Shown: positions 45,958 through 57,960, counted from the first letter of the stretch. The stretch is DNA of 64,000 nt from Pegoplata infirma (GCA_963921195.1 OY992536.1:322789038-322853037), one strand, 5' to 3'. The notes: generated from the letters alone by a model not told the origin. Translations and numbers: made by a program.

Positions 45958-46585
45958 CAGTGCTGCCTACATTTTTTTGGAGAAATCGTCAATTTGTTAA
46001 AAAGAAATCGCCAAGTTGAACAAAATTTGTCGTAATTTGTGTAATGAGTTTCCGTTGATGTTTGCAACTATCCAAAATATTGGTCTCGACCTTTTTCAAG
46101 TCCCAATTATCAATTAATTGACCTGAAATTTTAAACTTAAGAAAAGCTTATGGCCCAAGGACGAAGATTATTGAAATTGATTTTTTATGCAGCGTAGTAA
46201 ATTTAACGCACCCATTAATTTATATTGACCACTTCTAATAACAAGTCTATTTCTCAACTAAAAAACTTGTTTTAATGTTTTTTCTGGTGAATTTTTAACT
46301 TTTCCTGTCTTTTCCCGAAACTGTTAAGCTTTTTTCTTAAAAGTAACCATCTTTTTTAAAAAAAAAATATAGGTTTTTCTCTTTTCTTTTAAAAAATTAA
46401 GTGAACTTCAAAGAATTTGCTTACAAAATTTGAATTTTTTGACAAAAGTTTACCATTTTTTCCTCATTTAATAAAATCGTCATTTTTGTTCCTGGCAAAA
46501 ATGAAAAATCGTCAATCGTCATTTTAGTAAAATTGACTTCAAAAATCGTCAAAATGACGATAAATCGTCAAAGTTGGCAGCGCTG
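45958..46585. mobile_element. hAT-like MITE in the left foldback arm
   Basis: Ends CAGTGCTGCC and GGCAGCGCTG, flanked by GTGGTTAA (45950-45957 and 46586-46593). The right foldback arm keeps the unduplicated site at 50077-50084. Right subterminal region repeats AAAATCGTCAA several times. 628 bp, no ORF. Confidence 0.92.
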
Positions 46586-46894
46586 GTGGTTAAATTTTCA
46601 TGCAGATCGGTGGTCATCTTCCGCTGCCGAAATGACGTTGAAAATCCGCGATTTCTTAAAAAATAGTATTTATTTTAAAAAATTTCCAAAATTACAAAAA
46701 TCACTTAATCTTCTTTTTTATTTCAGTCAATCTTTTCAATTCGATCATTGTTAACCCCTTTAAAACGGTTGCCGAAAATGACCCATATATTTTGCCCTAA
46801 ACTCATAACCACCAGGACATTTTGGGAAAATTGAAATTTTTTTAAAATCAACATTTTTAGTTAAAAACTTTTCATTTTGCTCTAGATTTATTAT

Positions 46895-47223
46895 AAATTA
46901 TAAAACTTAATATAGAAATGTTGGATTTTAAGAAATTCTTTAACCCTACACAGCTTTGGGCCCTAAATGACCCATGATGAAGAAATGCATCTAGTAATAA
47001 ACCGCGTTTGGAGGGCGATTAGCCATTGGGAACATATTTTTTCAATTAAAAATGGAAGTGGGAGTAAAGATGGGAGTGTGAGTAGAGATGGGAGCTTGAG
47101 TGAATTCGACCAACTCAGGCTCACGAAGAAAAAAAAATTTCTCACGCAAGAAATTTTTGAATTTCGCATACATTTTACGCAGGGTTACACGCGCTGTTTA
47201 AGAATCTCGTATTTTAATAAAAA
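46895..47223. other. Loop sequence with a small G-rich tandem repeat
   Basis: 47048-47100 holds AAGATGGGAGTGTGAGTAG-type units (about 18 bp, three copies), followed by CTCACG-containing sequence reminiscent of 57964-58390. Probably a piece of that hAT-like family. Confidence 0.4.
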
Positions 47224-47925
47224 CAAGTAAGAGTGTTAAATTCGGCTGTGCCGAATCTTTTATACCCTCCAACACGTTTACAATTATAAAAAAAAAAAAT
47301 CGCAGGGGCGTCTTTTTTTTGGTGGGGGGGGGGGGGGGGGGGTCTGCGGAGTTGGTAGGGGAAACCTGTACCCCCGCTATATATATTTACAAATTATTTG
47401 TTTATGATATTTACGCTTAAATAATAAATTTTTATCATTATTTTTAATTAATTTCTATAACCACGTCCCCAAAGGGGGGCGGCCTGAAAAAAATCGAATT
47501 TTCTAACCCCCTTGGTCCAAGCGCAGGTCTATGAACATAATATGGCATACAAATGTTACATTTGTTAAGCAAAAATTAAAAAAAACTCGTAAAAATATCG
47601 TATTTTTCAGGGGTCGTTTTAGTTCTTCAAGGGGGAACTTTTTTCCCCCTGGTCCGATTTTGCCCATCTTCGAACTTAACCTTACCAGTAACATTAGAGA
47701 TATTCTTGCCCAATTTCATGGGTCTAGCACTTTTGGTTTGGACTGCATCGTTATTTCTACAGACGGACGGACGGACGGACGGACGGACATCGCTAGAATG
47801 TCTTAGATTCTATCATGGATCAATATTAGATATACTTTGTGGGGTCCCCGACCGATATTTCGATGTGTTACACACGGAATGACAAAGTGAGTATACCCCC
47901 ATACTGTGGTTGGAGGGTATAAAAA
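47224..47925 (+). mobile_element. DINE-like copy f (complete, 0.7 kb)
   Basis: ACAAGTAAGAGTGTTAAATT, hairpin TTCGGC-TGT-GCCGAA, TATACCCTCCAAC, long G run near 47323, CCCCTGGTCCGATTTTGCCC, (GGAC)n near 47762-47788, GGAATGACAAAGT, and terminal GGTTGGAGGGTATA. The best reference copy of subfamily 1. Confidence 0.9.
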
Positions 47926-49830
47926 ATTTCGTCAAACGAACTTATATATGGGCAATTCCATCATGTCGAACGTGACCGTTGAACACATTTAAGTTGAAAT
48001 AAAAGTCAAAATAAAACAGAATTTTTTTCTTGACAAAAGGGGAAACTTATAGCTCTTAACTAGCTCTATAATTGTTGCTCAGGTTGATTTTGGAAATTGT
48101 TTCAAGTTTTCGAGATAATCGCAAAGAACACAACCATTCGCACGGGACAAAAAACAGAAGTTGTTTTCGCGACTATCAATTAAAACTCTGTTTTTAGCGA
48201 AACCTGAGGCAATATCACAATGCGACTAATTTTAGAATGTTGGATAATAATGTCTCTTAAAAGTTGTAAAATTTTAACTCAAAATTATTTCTACTTTTTT
48301 TTTTATTTAACTTTATTCACTGTCGCACGGGACATGTCGCACGGGACATTTTTTTCCATCATCATATTTATGTTGTTTTAGTTGTTCTTTTTTTAACAAA
48401 TTATAAATAAATAAGCTTAAAAAACATATTTTTATCCATTCATTTAATTTCAATACGTCCTTCAGCCAACGATTTCCACTTTTGTCTAGCATTCCGCATT
48501 ATTTCCTTGTTTTTTAATTTATTGTCTTGTAATTTTTTATTTCATCTTCGTTTAACTTTTCTCTCCACCGTTTGCATCACTCTTTATTTTTTTCGCCAAT
48601 TATACTCATCTATAGGGATGTGATTTCCATGCAAATGCATGATTTTTGTTGATCGTCTAAAAACGATATCGACCAATTATCTTTCCGAATCAAGAAATTT
48701 GAGTTAAAATGGCATAGATTTATTTGTTTTTGAATATTTTTGCATATTTTGGTGAAAATTTATATTTTTGCATATTTTGGTTTTAAATGCATATTTTGTG
48801 TATATTTCCAACTTTCAAACGCATATTTTTGCATATTTTGGCATAAATGAGCAAAAACACAAATTGAAATTGATTTGTTTCATAATCAATTTTAAATTTT
48901 AAAAATTTATTTTGAAAATAAGAAAAATATTTTTTCTTTTTTACTTTTTTATAGATTGTTTAATTTTTAAAACAATTATGGTACATAAAGTTTTAAATGT
49001 TACTATTTTAGGCCGGCGTTATTTTTTTCTTTTTATGATGTTTTTCGTATGAAAACAAGATTTTTTTGCCTACATTTTATTTTTTAGTGCATATTTTAAG
49101 GTTTTTTAGTGCATATTTTGAATTTTTTAGCGCATATTTTCGATTTTTTAGTGCATGAAAATCTCATCACTACTCATCTATATTTAAATAATTTAAAAGT
49201 ATGTATTTATATAAGTAAATCGTTTATGCAAGAAAAAATATTAAGAACCAAGATCACAGATTTTATTATTTTTTAAAAAAAATTTTTTATTTTAATTGAA
49301 ATAAAAATCTGTATTTGCTCTCAATATTTGATGAATTTTCGTCATGACTACTTGACGCACTAATAATTAATGTTGTTTTTCTATGTCGCACGGGACATCG
49401 AAATATGTGATAAAGCATAGCAAAAACTTACGGTTATTTTTTAAATGCATAGTTTGTTATGCATTTTTTTTAGCTCTTTGTATCTCCAGAAAGATTTTTT
49501 AAAAGCAAAAGTCAACATTTAATACTTTTCTTTAAGAACTTTTATCAAAACAAAAGGTGCAATAGAAATGTCCCAATGAGAAAAAATTGGCTTGCTCGAC
49601 TTTATATTCGAATATATCGAAATGGGTTATGAATAAATGTAAAATTTGTTCACGTTAGTAAAATTTGATTGTTTCTTATGAAAATATGTTAAAACAAATT
49701 GGTTTCAAGACCTTTTGGTTTTTTGGTCTTGGTAGACCTTTCGGTGGAAGTGCCCATATACTTGAAATAAATGCAATAAAAATTTTAGATTGTGCAACTT
49801 AAAATCAAATTTTTTTTTTTCTAAATTTGG
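47926..49830. repeat. Unclassified repeat with TCGCACGGGACA motifs
   Basis: TCGCACGGGACA occurs near 48139, 48324, 48340 and 49385. The interval is interrupted by the hAT MITE at 48613-49172. No ORF; family unknown. Confidence 0.45.
48613..49172. mobile_element. hAT-like MITE rich in GCATATTTT
   Basis: Ends TAGGGATGTGATTTCCATGC and GCATGAAAATCTCATCACTA, flanked by CTCATCTA (48605-48612 and 49173-49180). Interior has about ten GCATATTTT motifs. 560 bp, non-coding. Confidence 0.9.
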
Positions 49831-50600
49831 TGGTTTTGAGTTTAGGGCAAAGTGTTGGGTCATTTTCGGCAACCGTTTTAAAGGGGTTAACAATGTCCTA
49901 TTAAGCTGAAATTTTTTTCTAAGAAAATATGATCGAATTGAAAAGATTGACTGAAATAAAAGAGAAGATTAAGTAATTTTTATAATTTTGGCAATTTTTT
50001 AAAATAAATACTATTTTTTAAGAAATTTTCAACGTCATTTCGGCAGCGGAAGATGACCACCGATCTGCATGAAAATTTAACCACATTGTTTTTAGGTCTA
50101 TTCCAACACATCTGTCGGTGAGCCGGAACGAAATTCGCCAAAAAGCCAAATTCGATCCACCCTATTGGATAGGCCTTCAAAAAACCTTTCGACCTGTATA
50201 AAATGTTCATATAGTTTCTTTCGAATAAATTGGAAAAATCCTCAGAAAACGAAAAAAATCACGTTTTCCCCCCTCCCCTTTGACCCACTAAATGTGGGAT
50301 TGGGCAGCTATAAAAAAGCAGGTAACTCTTATTTTGGACCCCTCTTATATATATGCAAGTTTCTGGAAAATCGGTGGGTGCCCAGTGAAAGACCTTCCTT
50401 GTTAATAACTAAAAGACTTTGGCTGGCTTTGGTAAAAAAATTCGAAGGTGAAATTTTATCAAAAAACTTAATTTTTTGGCTTGCGCGCTGGTTGCCGACT
50501 GAAGCAATTGCAAAATTTTTTAATAAATTTTCCCACAATCAGCTCTTCAGTTGCCATCGGCAGGTATTCCGACACGAGCTAGCAGAAATTATGCTGAACT

Positions 50601-51478
50601 GAAAGCAGCTTTTGGAAGGAATCACGAGTCAAAGAGGGCAAACCACCTGAATTCAGGTACGATTTCTGTTAGCGATGTCACAGTTACGAGCACTCCTTGG
50701 TAGCACAGATAAAGCGCTATTAAAGCGCAGTAAAATCATGTTACTTTTCAGCGCTAATCCAAGCACTCTTTGTAGAGTTGATTTAAGCGCAGTAGAGATG
50801 CAGGGAAGTCTGGTATTTTTCTCCAAAAATTCTAATTTATCATTCAAAGATGTTAAAAATGAAAGCATGTGTAAAATTTTATCAACAAAGAATTTGATAT
50901 TATCAGTTAAAGAAAAAAAAATTATCAAAAAACCATGATATTCTCATAGCATAATTTTCAAGAAAATTATTTTTTTGTTTTAAATTTATTTATGCTGGTC
51001 ATTTTTGCTAGACTTAATCGACACGTGTTTCGGAATTTGTCAGATTCCATTGTCAAGACTATTTAAACAATATGATAGTCCATTGGACTACAACAATATG
51101 TTATTTGTTGTTGTGAGTGTAATAATCCATATTAAGATTATTCATCACCATTATGTTCAAATTCTGATAATTTTTTTTAAAAAATAAAAATTGTTTTATT
51201 CGACCTTTAAAATATTATATTTTCAAAAAAATTATTTTCTTGAAAATTATACTTTGAGAATATCATTGTTTTAATTAGTAAAGAAAATAATGACCTCGAG
51301 CCAGAATAAACATCCTCAAAACATAATATTTTAAAGGTCGAATAAATTTTTTTTTATTTTTTAATAAAAATTAATCAGAATTATCAAAAAATTTTAATTT
51401 TTTTTACTTTTACTGAATTCTCAGGATGCGCTATTAAAAGAAGCTGTGCTGTCAAAATTTCGATTTATTGTTGGGTAA
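50601..51478. mobile_element. AGCGCT-repeat element, copy 2
   Basis: GAAAGCAGCTTTTGGAAGGA at the left and CGATTTATTGTTGGG at the right match the ends of 27751-29314. Carries AAAGCGCTATTAAAGCGCAG and ATGCAGGGAAGTC units. The left part of an inverted repeat (50935-51345) lies inside. Confidence 0.65.
50935..51345. repeat. Inverted-repeat block, partner at 52689-52870
   Basis: About 135 bases (from CATGATATTCTCATAGCATA to TTCCATTGTCAAGA) recur in inverted form near 52692-52822 with few differences. An internal second half (TTAGTAAAGAAAATAATGAC, 51276) also matches 52820-52850 and the hairpin at 33166-33296. Confidence 0.8.
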
Positions 51479-51532
51479 TTTCGAAAGTGTATAAATTTAA
51501 ATGCTGATTAATTTTTATTAAAAAACAAGTAG

Positions 51533-52452
51533 AAAAGTTAAATTCGCCTTTGCCGAATCTATGAATACCCTTCACAATGCATTTTTTAAAGCGTAGTACA
51601 TTTTTAACTTGAAAAAATTAACAATTTTGATTAGAAATATTTTATTTTGAGTAAAAAACTCTTTTTTTGTATTTTTTTTTTTTTTTTTCAAGAAAAATTA
51701 CTAATTTTTTTTTTGAGTGTAAAATTTTTTTCGAGTGTAATGTTTTCTTTTACTATAAAAATATTTCTTAGTGAATGCACGTAGGTATGTACACAAAATA
51801 TTGTCATTTTTGTAAAAAAAAAACTAAATTTTTTTTTGAGAGTAAAATTTATTTTGAGTGTAAAATTTTTTTTGAGTGTAAAATTTTTTTCGAGTGTAAT
51901 TTTTAAGTCACCAATGCTTTTAAAACTAAACCAGTTTAAAAAGCATTGCTTTAAAATTCAACAAGTTTGAAAAGCATTGTTTAGTTACCACCAATGCTTT
52001 TAAAACTTGTTAAAACACGTGGCATTTTAGATGAAACTAATATGAAATTCAGGGTTTTGCTTATAACTTTTGAACCACTGGACCTATTGAGCTGAAATTT
52101 AATACCAAACAGACCCGTGGAACGGCAAAGATACATGCCAATGTCTCATTATTGTCTTTCGAAAGTTATCGTGTTTTTTATCTCGTAAATTCGCGAAACA
52201 CCCTTGCCGAAATTTACTCTTTTGCTCATAACTTTTGAACCACTGGACCGATTTGGCTGGATTGCAATACCAACCTGACCAGGTAAATGACAAACATATA
52301 TGCCAAACTTCACGGACATCGCTAGATCGACTTAAAATCGATCGAGGATCATAAATATATATACTTTATGGGGTCGTAGACCAATATTTCGAGGTGTTAC
52401 AAACGGAATGGCAAACTTATATATACCCTCTATCACTAGAGTGGAGGGTATA
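51533..52452 (+). mobile_element. DINE-like copy d (complete, subfamily 2)
   Basis: ACAAGTAGAAAAGTTAAATT, hairpin TTCGCC-TTT-GCCGAA, ATACCCTTCACAATG, repeated GAGTGTAAAATTTTTTT phrases, two TAACTTTTGAACCACTGGAC blocks, CATCGCTAGATCGACTTAAA, and ending CTAGAGTGGAGGGTATA. No (GGAC)n run. 0.92 kb. Confidence 0.88.
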
Positions 52453-53032
52453 ATAAAAATTGTTTCATTCGACCTTTAAAATATAATATTTTTATTATAA
52501 ATGTTTTAAATATTTTTGTTGGTTATTGACAATCGTTGCTTTACTAGTATAGTACAATTTCTTCGTCTTTCTAATTCACATTGTGGATAGAGTCGAATAT
52601 GTATTAATACTTTAGTTTGTGCACAAACGATTTGTCATTAGACTCGTTTGCTACTTTGTAGTATATCGTTTCTATTTTTGCTAAATAATCTTGACAATGG
52701 AATCTGACAAATTCCGAAACACGTGTCGATTAAGTCTTGCAAAAATGACCAGCATAAATAAATTTAAAACAGAAAATAATTTTCTTGAAAATTGTGCTAT
52801 GAGAATATCATGGTTTTAATTAGTAAAGAAAATAATGACCTCGAGCCAGAATAAACATCCTCAAAATGTTTATAATTTTATTTCTTAAAATTATAAAGTT
52901 TTGTACGTTTTCAAATGTAAGTTTTTAAAGTGTTTTTCAATAAAGCTTTTGTAATTTAAATTATTTTAAAAATCATAATCGCGTAATCGCGATTATGAAA
53001 TATCTCCATTATTTGCAAACTCTATGTCAAAT
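52453..53032. repeat. Inverted-repeat partner and unclassified DNA
   Basis: 52456-52495 (CATTCGACCTTTAAAATATA) repeats a block at 51200. 52689-52870 is the inverted partner of 50935-51345. The two enclose DINE copy d. Confidence 0.6.
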
Positions 53033-53099
53033 ATTGGTAAAATGGGATTACGAGACTTTTCCTAGTAATTTGACAAAGTTTTTTTTTTTTGTGTGTAAT
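53033..53099 (+). repeat. Solo end of an unclassified MITE
   Basis: Nearly identical to 35117-35184 (AATGGGATTACGAGACTTTT ... TTTGTGTG). No partner end found nearby. Confidence 0.7.
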
Positions 53100-54786
53100 G
53101 CTGCGAGAACGAAGTAAACCGTACTCGAACTGAATACCGTTTTTTGGCGGAACTGTACGTTTGGACACTAATGACCAAGTGGATTATAAAAAAACACTAA
53201 TTTAGTTCCTCCTTTCTTCAATTTACAGAAGCTGTAGATAAAATCGATTAATAGAAATTAAAATTTTTATCACAAACAAAAGATCAATCAAATTCATTGT
53301 TAAAGAAGAACAACCAACCAAGTCTTAAATACAAACAATAAATGTCATTTATTTAAAAATCATTTGATTTTTTAAATACTCTACGCCATTCATTTGCTAA
53401 CTTATGACTCGTGTTCAATTAATGGGCATTCTTAACTTTTATAAGAGGCTTAAGCCGGTCGGTATCAGTTTTACACAAAGTATTAAATTGAATTTAAGCA
53501 TTTGACTTTCAATTGCAACCACCATACAACCGAACAACCGAACTACCACTGGGATATGGGTGTTATGATGTCTCTAATAAGTTTTGGCAACATTGACGCT
53601 GCCGCCGTTTGTCGTTGTCAAACAATTGTGATACAATGTCGCAATGACATTTATCTTGATGAATGATCAAACTGAACACGGAAGAAGAAGAAGGTAAAAG
53701 AATGTTAACTGAAAACCAAATATACAACCGGCGTTCTCTGTGACGTGTGTCACGTGTCGTTGAAGATTTTCCTACTACGAATACTAGTGACAAAATAGCA
53801 ATATAAGAACTGTTCGCTCTATGATGATTGTAATCAATTGATATATCCATAGAATTTTTATAATCATAATCGTATTGTTAACACTTTATGGGAATTTAAG
53901 CAATAATAATTTGATTTTTGTGTGTATTTTTTTTTTTTAAATTCGAATTTAAAAATGTGAAACATACCATTTCCGGTTATGTTGTAAAAAGGAAATGAGT
54001 TTTTAAAAAAATCCCTTTTTAACATGAAAGGGTTAAATTTAGGGATATTAATGGTCAAATAAGTCCTGGTGTTTTTTTAAAGGATTAATTTCCAGTAACA
54101 AGACAAAATATTCAACTTCCTCCAAGGTGTATTTATTACTTTTAACGATTATTTATTTTAAAAAGATATTTCAAAACAAATGACGGCTTCTTTTCTATGG
54201 CAACTTGAAATCAAAGTGGACCGCCTTTTATTTTTTGAAAAGATTGTCTAAGCTGCCTGTTTGTTTGCATTTCTTTTCCCAAAACTCTCTGATACTAATA
54301 TCTTGTTAATGTGTTGTTTGCATAAAATCTTTATTAATTTATTAGAAGAAAAAAAAAACACTGAAAAAGAAAAGACCCGCATCATCGATGCAGAACTGAT
54401 GATGTTTAGACAATCAAATAAATGAAGAAGAAAGAAAAAAACACTCTTCGAGTGTATACAAGATGTCATTTGATCTAAAGTCAAACACAGTTTAAATATT
54501 TAACCAGGTATTTGATTATGCATCGTTTGGTTAGTTTCGTTTTTTGTGTTTGAAATCTCAGAAGCACCTACACAAATATTTGTGAAAATATTTATTAAAT
54601 GAATAAATTTATTTGAAATTTGTTCATGTTTTTCGAGGATTTTTGTGTATTACACAGCTGCTGTTGCAGATGATGGTGGTTTAAAGAAATTTCAATATTT
54701 ATAATGGATTAAATAATATATTTAAAGTAAAAATTGAGTTTTTTTTCAAACTGTTAATAAAACTATGAAAATTATATAGACATTCC
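53100..54786. other. Possible host DNA, no supported gene
   Basis: Less repetitive and with more balanced composition in places (53560-53780). Several short open frames lack any recognisable domain or splice-compatible continuation. Confidence 0.4.
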
Positions 54787-55136
54787 TACCCAGTATGCAA
54801 AATGAGTCGATATCGATTCGAAAAAGAATCGTTTTCTCTAAGAATTTCATCGATATCGAGTTCGATATAATGTCGATATAAAGCGTGTTTTCCTATGTGG
54901 CATGCAAGGTGATATAGAATCGAGTATTGGTACAGGATTCGATTCGATTTTTAATCGAAAAATTTCATGAATTTCGAAACATTTGTTTTTTAAAAATTTA
55001 GTTAATTGTTTTAAAAACGGTAAGAATTAAAAAAAAAAAAATTATTACTTACTACTACTTACTTACAATTAACTAATTTTTACTAATTTAATTTATTTAT
55101 TCTTTAAATTTAATTTTTACTAATTACTATTTTTAT

Positions 55137-55210
55137 CTGCCTCACTTGAGATTTGAACTCAGAACTCCAAGTTTACTGGTTGAACGCCTTACTCCTTCAG
55201 CCAAAGTTTG
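55137..55210 (-). ncRNA. tRNA-like module, left, TACCCAGT element
   Basis: Minus strand: TTGGCTGAAGGAGTAAGGCG then CTGAGTTCAAATCTCAAGTG. Reads toward the left end. Confidence 0.65.
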
Positions 55211-55402
55211 ATAATAAAAGTAGTTTTTTAAAATTACTTTTACTAAAATTTGAATTTTTTTATTATTATTTGAATTGCCCTTAAATTATAATTTGTATTA
55301 TTATTTGAATTACCCTGTTTTTATATTCATTTTATTTTGTTTTGACAATTTGAAAATATTTTTATTTCCAAATATATATTAGTACAAACAAATTTCAAGT
55401 TG

Positions 55403-55490
55403 TGTATGGCCTAGTTGGTTAGCAGGTTCGGCAGTTTATGATTTGTAGATTTTTGGCTTTGGTTCAAACCCCGGTCGCTAATTTTTTTTT
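55403..55490 (+). ncRNA. tRNA-like module, right, TACCCAGT element
   Basis: TGGCCTAGTTGGTTAGCAGG (A box) and TTGGTTCAAACCCCGG (B box). Reads toward the right end. Sequence differs from the left module. Confidence 0.7.
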
Positions 55491-56079
55491 TTATTTTTTT
55501 TTTTATTGTTCTAGTGTTAGATATTATTTTTTTTTTAATAATAAAAGTAAAATTTGTGGAATTTTTGTAAAATTTAATAAAATTAAAACTCGATGTTATA
55601 TTGAAAATAAATATTTTTTAATGGAACAACAAATACGAGAGTTCCTAAAATGTAGATTGGAAATCATTTCGAAATCGATTAGCTTTTCAATAAAAATATG
55701 AGTTCGAGGAACTTTAAAATATCGACTGTATATAATATCGACATCGAATCGTTTTTGCGGAGAGGCCTCGAAAAAACTTCGAAAAAATTGTCGCCTCGAA
55801 ACTGTGCAGACTGGGTATATTCAAATCTGCTTTTCAAACTATTCTGACATGAAACTAACTTGAGAAAATCGTAACTTTATTTAGGTAACTGATAACGTAC
55901 GAGTATGTAATGAAGGGCTCCTTGTTGCTTGACCAGGAGATTAATACCAATATTTTAGTAGCGCTATCGGAATCGTCAAAAGTAATAAAAGTAGTCGCTG
56001 CAACTAAATTTGTTAAGCAATTTTTCCATATACCCAGAAAAAACACTTTCCAAATTTAAGGTTACACAGTACAACACTA

Positions 56080-57253
56080 ACAAGTAGAAAAATTAAATTC
56101 GACTTGGTCGAATCTATGAATACCCTCCACAATGTTATCTGATAGTAATTTTCTAAAAAAAATTTAAAAAAATTGCATTACAAATTTTTTATTATAAATA
56201 TATTATTTTGAGTAAAACTTTTTTTTAATCAATCAAATTTTTTGGAGTGTAAAATTTTTTTGACTGTCAACATTTTTTTGAGTGTGATATTTCATTAAAA
56301 AAAAAATAATGTGTACATTTTTTTTTTGAGTGTAACATTTTTTTGAGTGTAAATATTTTTTTTAGTGTACAATTTCTTTGAGTAACAAAATTACTTTGTA
56401 AAATATTTTTGTTGTTTTATATATACCTACATATATGTAATACAAAAAAAAAACTATTTCACATATTTCCCTCTTTTTATTTTAACTCTTCTTTATTTTA
56501 CCTCTTCTTTAAAAACCAAAAACAAACTAGCATTCAATCATACACATACCTTATTTGATTTTTTTCCAAAAATACTTACTATACACCGTTACATACAGTT
56601 ACACTAACAATAACAAAACAATAACAAAATTTACTTGTCTAACAACTAAACTGCACCCCACGACAGGAAAACAAACAACAACAAGTTTAAAAAAAAACTG
56701 GTATTTCACCATGCTTATAAAACTTGTTTAACGAGTTTTCAACAGTTTAAGGTGAAAAAATCCGAAATTCAGAGCGTTGCTTATAACTTTTGAACCACTG
56801 AACCGATTTTGCTGAAATTCAAAACCAAACAGACTTGGGGAACGACAAATACATATGCTAAGCTTCAGAACTCCCAGAATTGTCTGTCGAAAGTTAGAGT
56901 GGTTTTAATCTCGTAAATTCGCAAAATACCCTTGCCGAAATTTACTCTTTTGCTCATAACTTTTGAACCACTGGACCGATTTCGCTGGATTGCAATACCA
57001 ACCTGACCCGGTAAATGGCCAACATATATGTCAAACTTCAGGAGCCTCCGTAAAGTCTTTCAAAAGTTAGCGTGTTTTCAACGGACAGACAGACAGACGG
57101 ACGGACGGACGGACGGACATCGCTAGATCGACTTAAAATCGATCAAGGATCATGAATATATATACTTTATAGGGTCCTAGACCAATATTTCGATGTGTTA
57201 CAAACGGAATGACAAACTTATATATACCATCTATCACTAGAGTGGAGGGTATA
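56080..57253 (+). mobile_element. DINE-like copy e (complete, subfamily 2, with microsatellite)
   Basis: ACAAGTAGAAAAATTAAATT, imperfect hairpin TTCGAC-TTGGTCGAA, ATACCCTCCACAATG, GAGTGTAA phrases, two TAACTTTTGAACCACTG blocks, (GACA)n then (GACG)n at 57091-57119, CATCGCTAGATCGACTTAAA, and ending CTAGAGTGGAGGGTATA. 1.17 kb. Confidence 0.9.
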
Positions 57254-57636
57254 AAAAAATGACGGGGTTCCGACGATTTATTCTGGTAGAGGTGACCAAA
57301 AAACGATATATGTATGTGTGTTGGCGTTTTGAAAGATCGCATTGGACTTTTATTTTAGAGACGGTTAAAGTTTCCCAGCTTTGGCCTGTCCCAGCAGCAT
57401 ATCGGTATATAAAACTATGTTATACTCGCATAACGGTATTTCTTGGCCCTATTCTAACAAGTCGTAAAAAATACTTTGTTAGAAGGGGAGGGTGGGGATG
57501 AAATGTTATACAAAAATGTTTGTAACATTTTCGAGGTTCTCAACTAAGATTCGAGGTTCTCAACTAAGGGTTAATTTTTTATATTTTTTTTAGTGGACAA
57601 TCTTGAATTTGACTACAAAACTATGTGTCCTTTACA

Positions 57637-57960
57637 CAGAAAAAAATATTGAGAAAATCAATTTGACTAATCAGTTGTTTAAATTAAAAAAAAAAATGAG
57701 TAACTTTTTAATTGACGCAATTAAAAATTTACTCAAGAAGAATAAACAAAAATTGAGATATAAAATAAATAAAAACTTAATAAAAAATTTCTAAACTACA
57801 AAAAAAAAAAAACATTTAATAAAAATTTAATCAAAATTTAATAGTTTTTTTTTATTTTTTTTATTCTCTTAATTTTTTGAATACTCATTTAGTTTATAGT
57901 TTTTTGTATATATTTATGAAAGTTTGAAGACATCTTTATGAAATTTTCCTATGCCTTTAG
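57637..57960 (-). mobile_element. CACAGAAAAAAAT MITE, partial copy E3
   Basis: Inverted relative to E1/E2: CACAGAAAAAAATATTGAG, ACTTTTTAATTGACGCAATT, TTTTATTCTCTTAATTTTTT. Stops before the other end, which seems removed by the element at 57964. Confidence 0.7.

Larger units (their letters stand above)
45870..50164. mobile_element. hAT-like foldback, with three nested elements
   Basis: Ends TAGGGTGGATCGAATTTGGC and its complement, flanked by TTGGATAG on both sides (45862-45869 and 50165-50172). The arms pair for about 330 bp (GCAGATCGGTGGTCATCTTC near 46602 with 50049-50068; CGGTTGCCGAAAATGACCCA near 46766 with 49857-49876). Inside are a hAT MITE in the left arm, a DINE, and a hAT MITE in the loop. 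8-bp duplication and TAGGGTG ends fit hAT. Confidence 0.85.
45590..50403. mobile_element. Harbinger-like element split by a 4.3-kb foldback
   Basis: The left part (45590-45869) and right part (50165-50403) line up with the interior of Harbinger-like copies A/B (ATTGGATAGGC, AAAAAACCTTTC, ATAGTTTCTTTCGA). The right end GACCTTCCTTG|TTA resembles their ends. The same right end recurs at 63290-63422. The left terminus is not identified. Confidence 0.55.
54787..55817. mobile_element. TACCCAGT TIR element with two divergent tRNA-like modules
   Basis: Ends TACCCAGTATGC and GCAGACTGGGTA. Subterminal regions are rich in TCGATATCGA-type sequence at both ends (TGAGTCGATATCGATTCG left; TATCGACATCGAATCG right). 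Holds tRNA-like modules on both strands. No ORF. Unrelated in its ends to the CACTGAAAGAAT elements, yet the same internal plan. Confidence 0.75.

Noticed and set aside
50165..50602. 145-codon plus-strand ORF
   Set aside because: Overlaps the end of a Harbinger-like element and unrelated flanking DNA; a chance frame.
53563..53850. 95-codon minus-strand ORF in possible host DNA
   Set aside because: No conserved motif, no splice-compatible neighbours seen; left unsupported.
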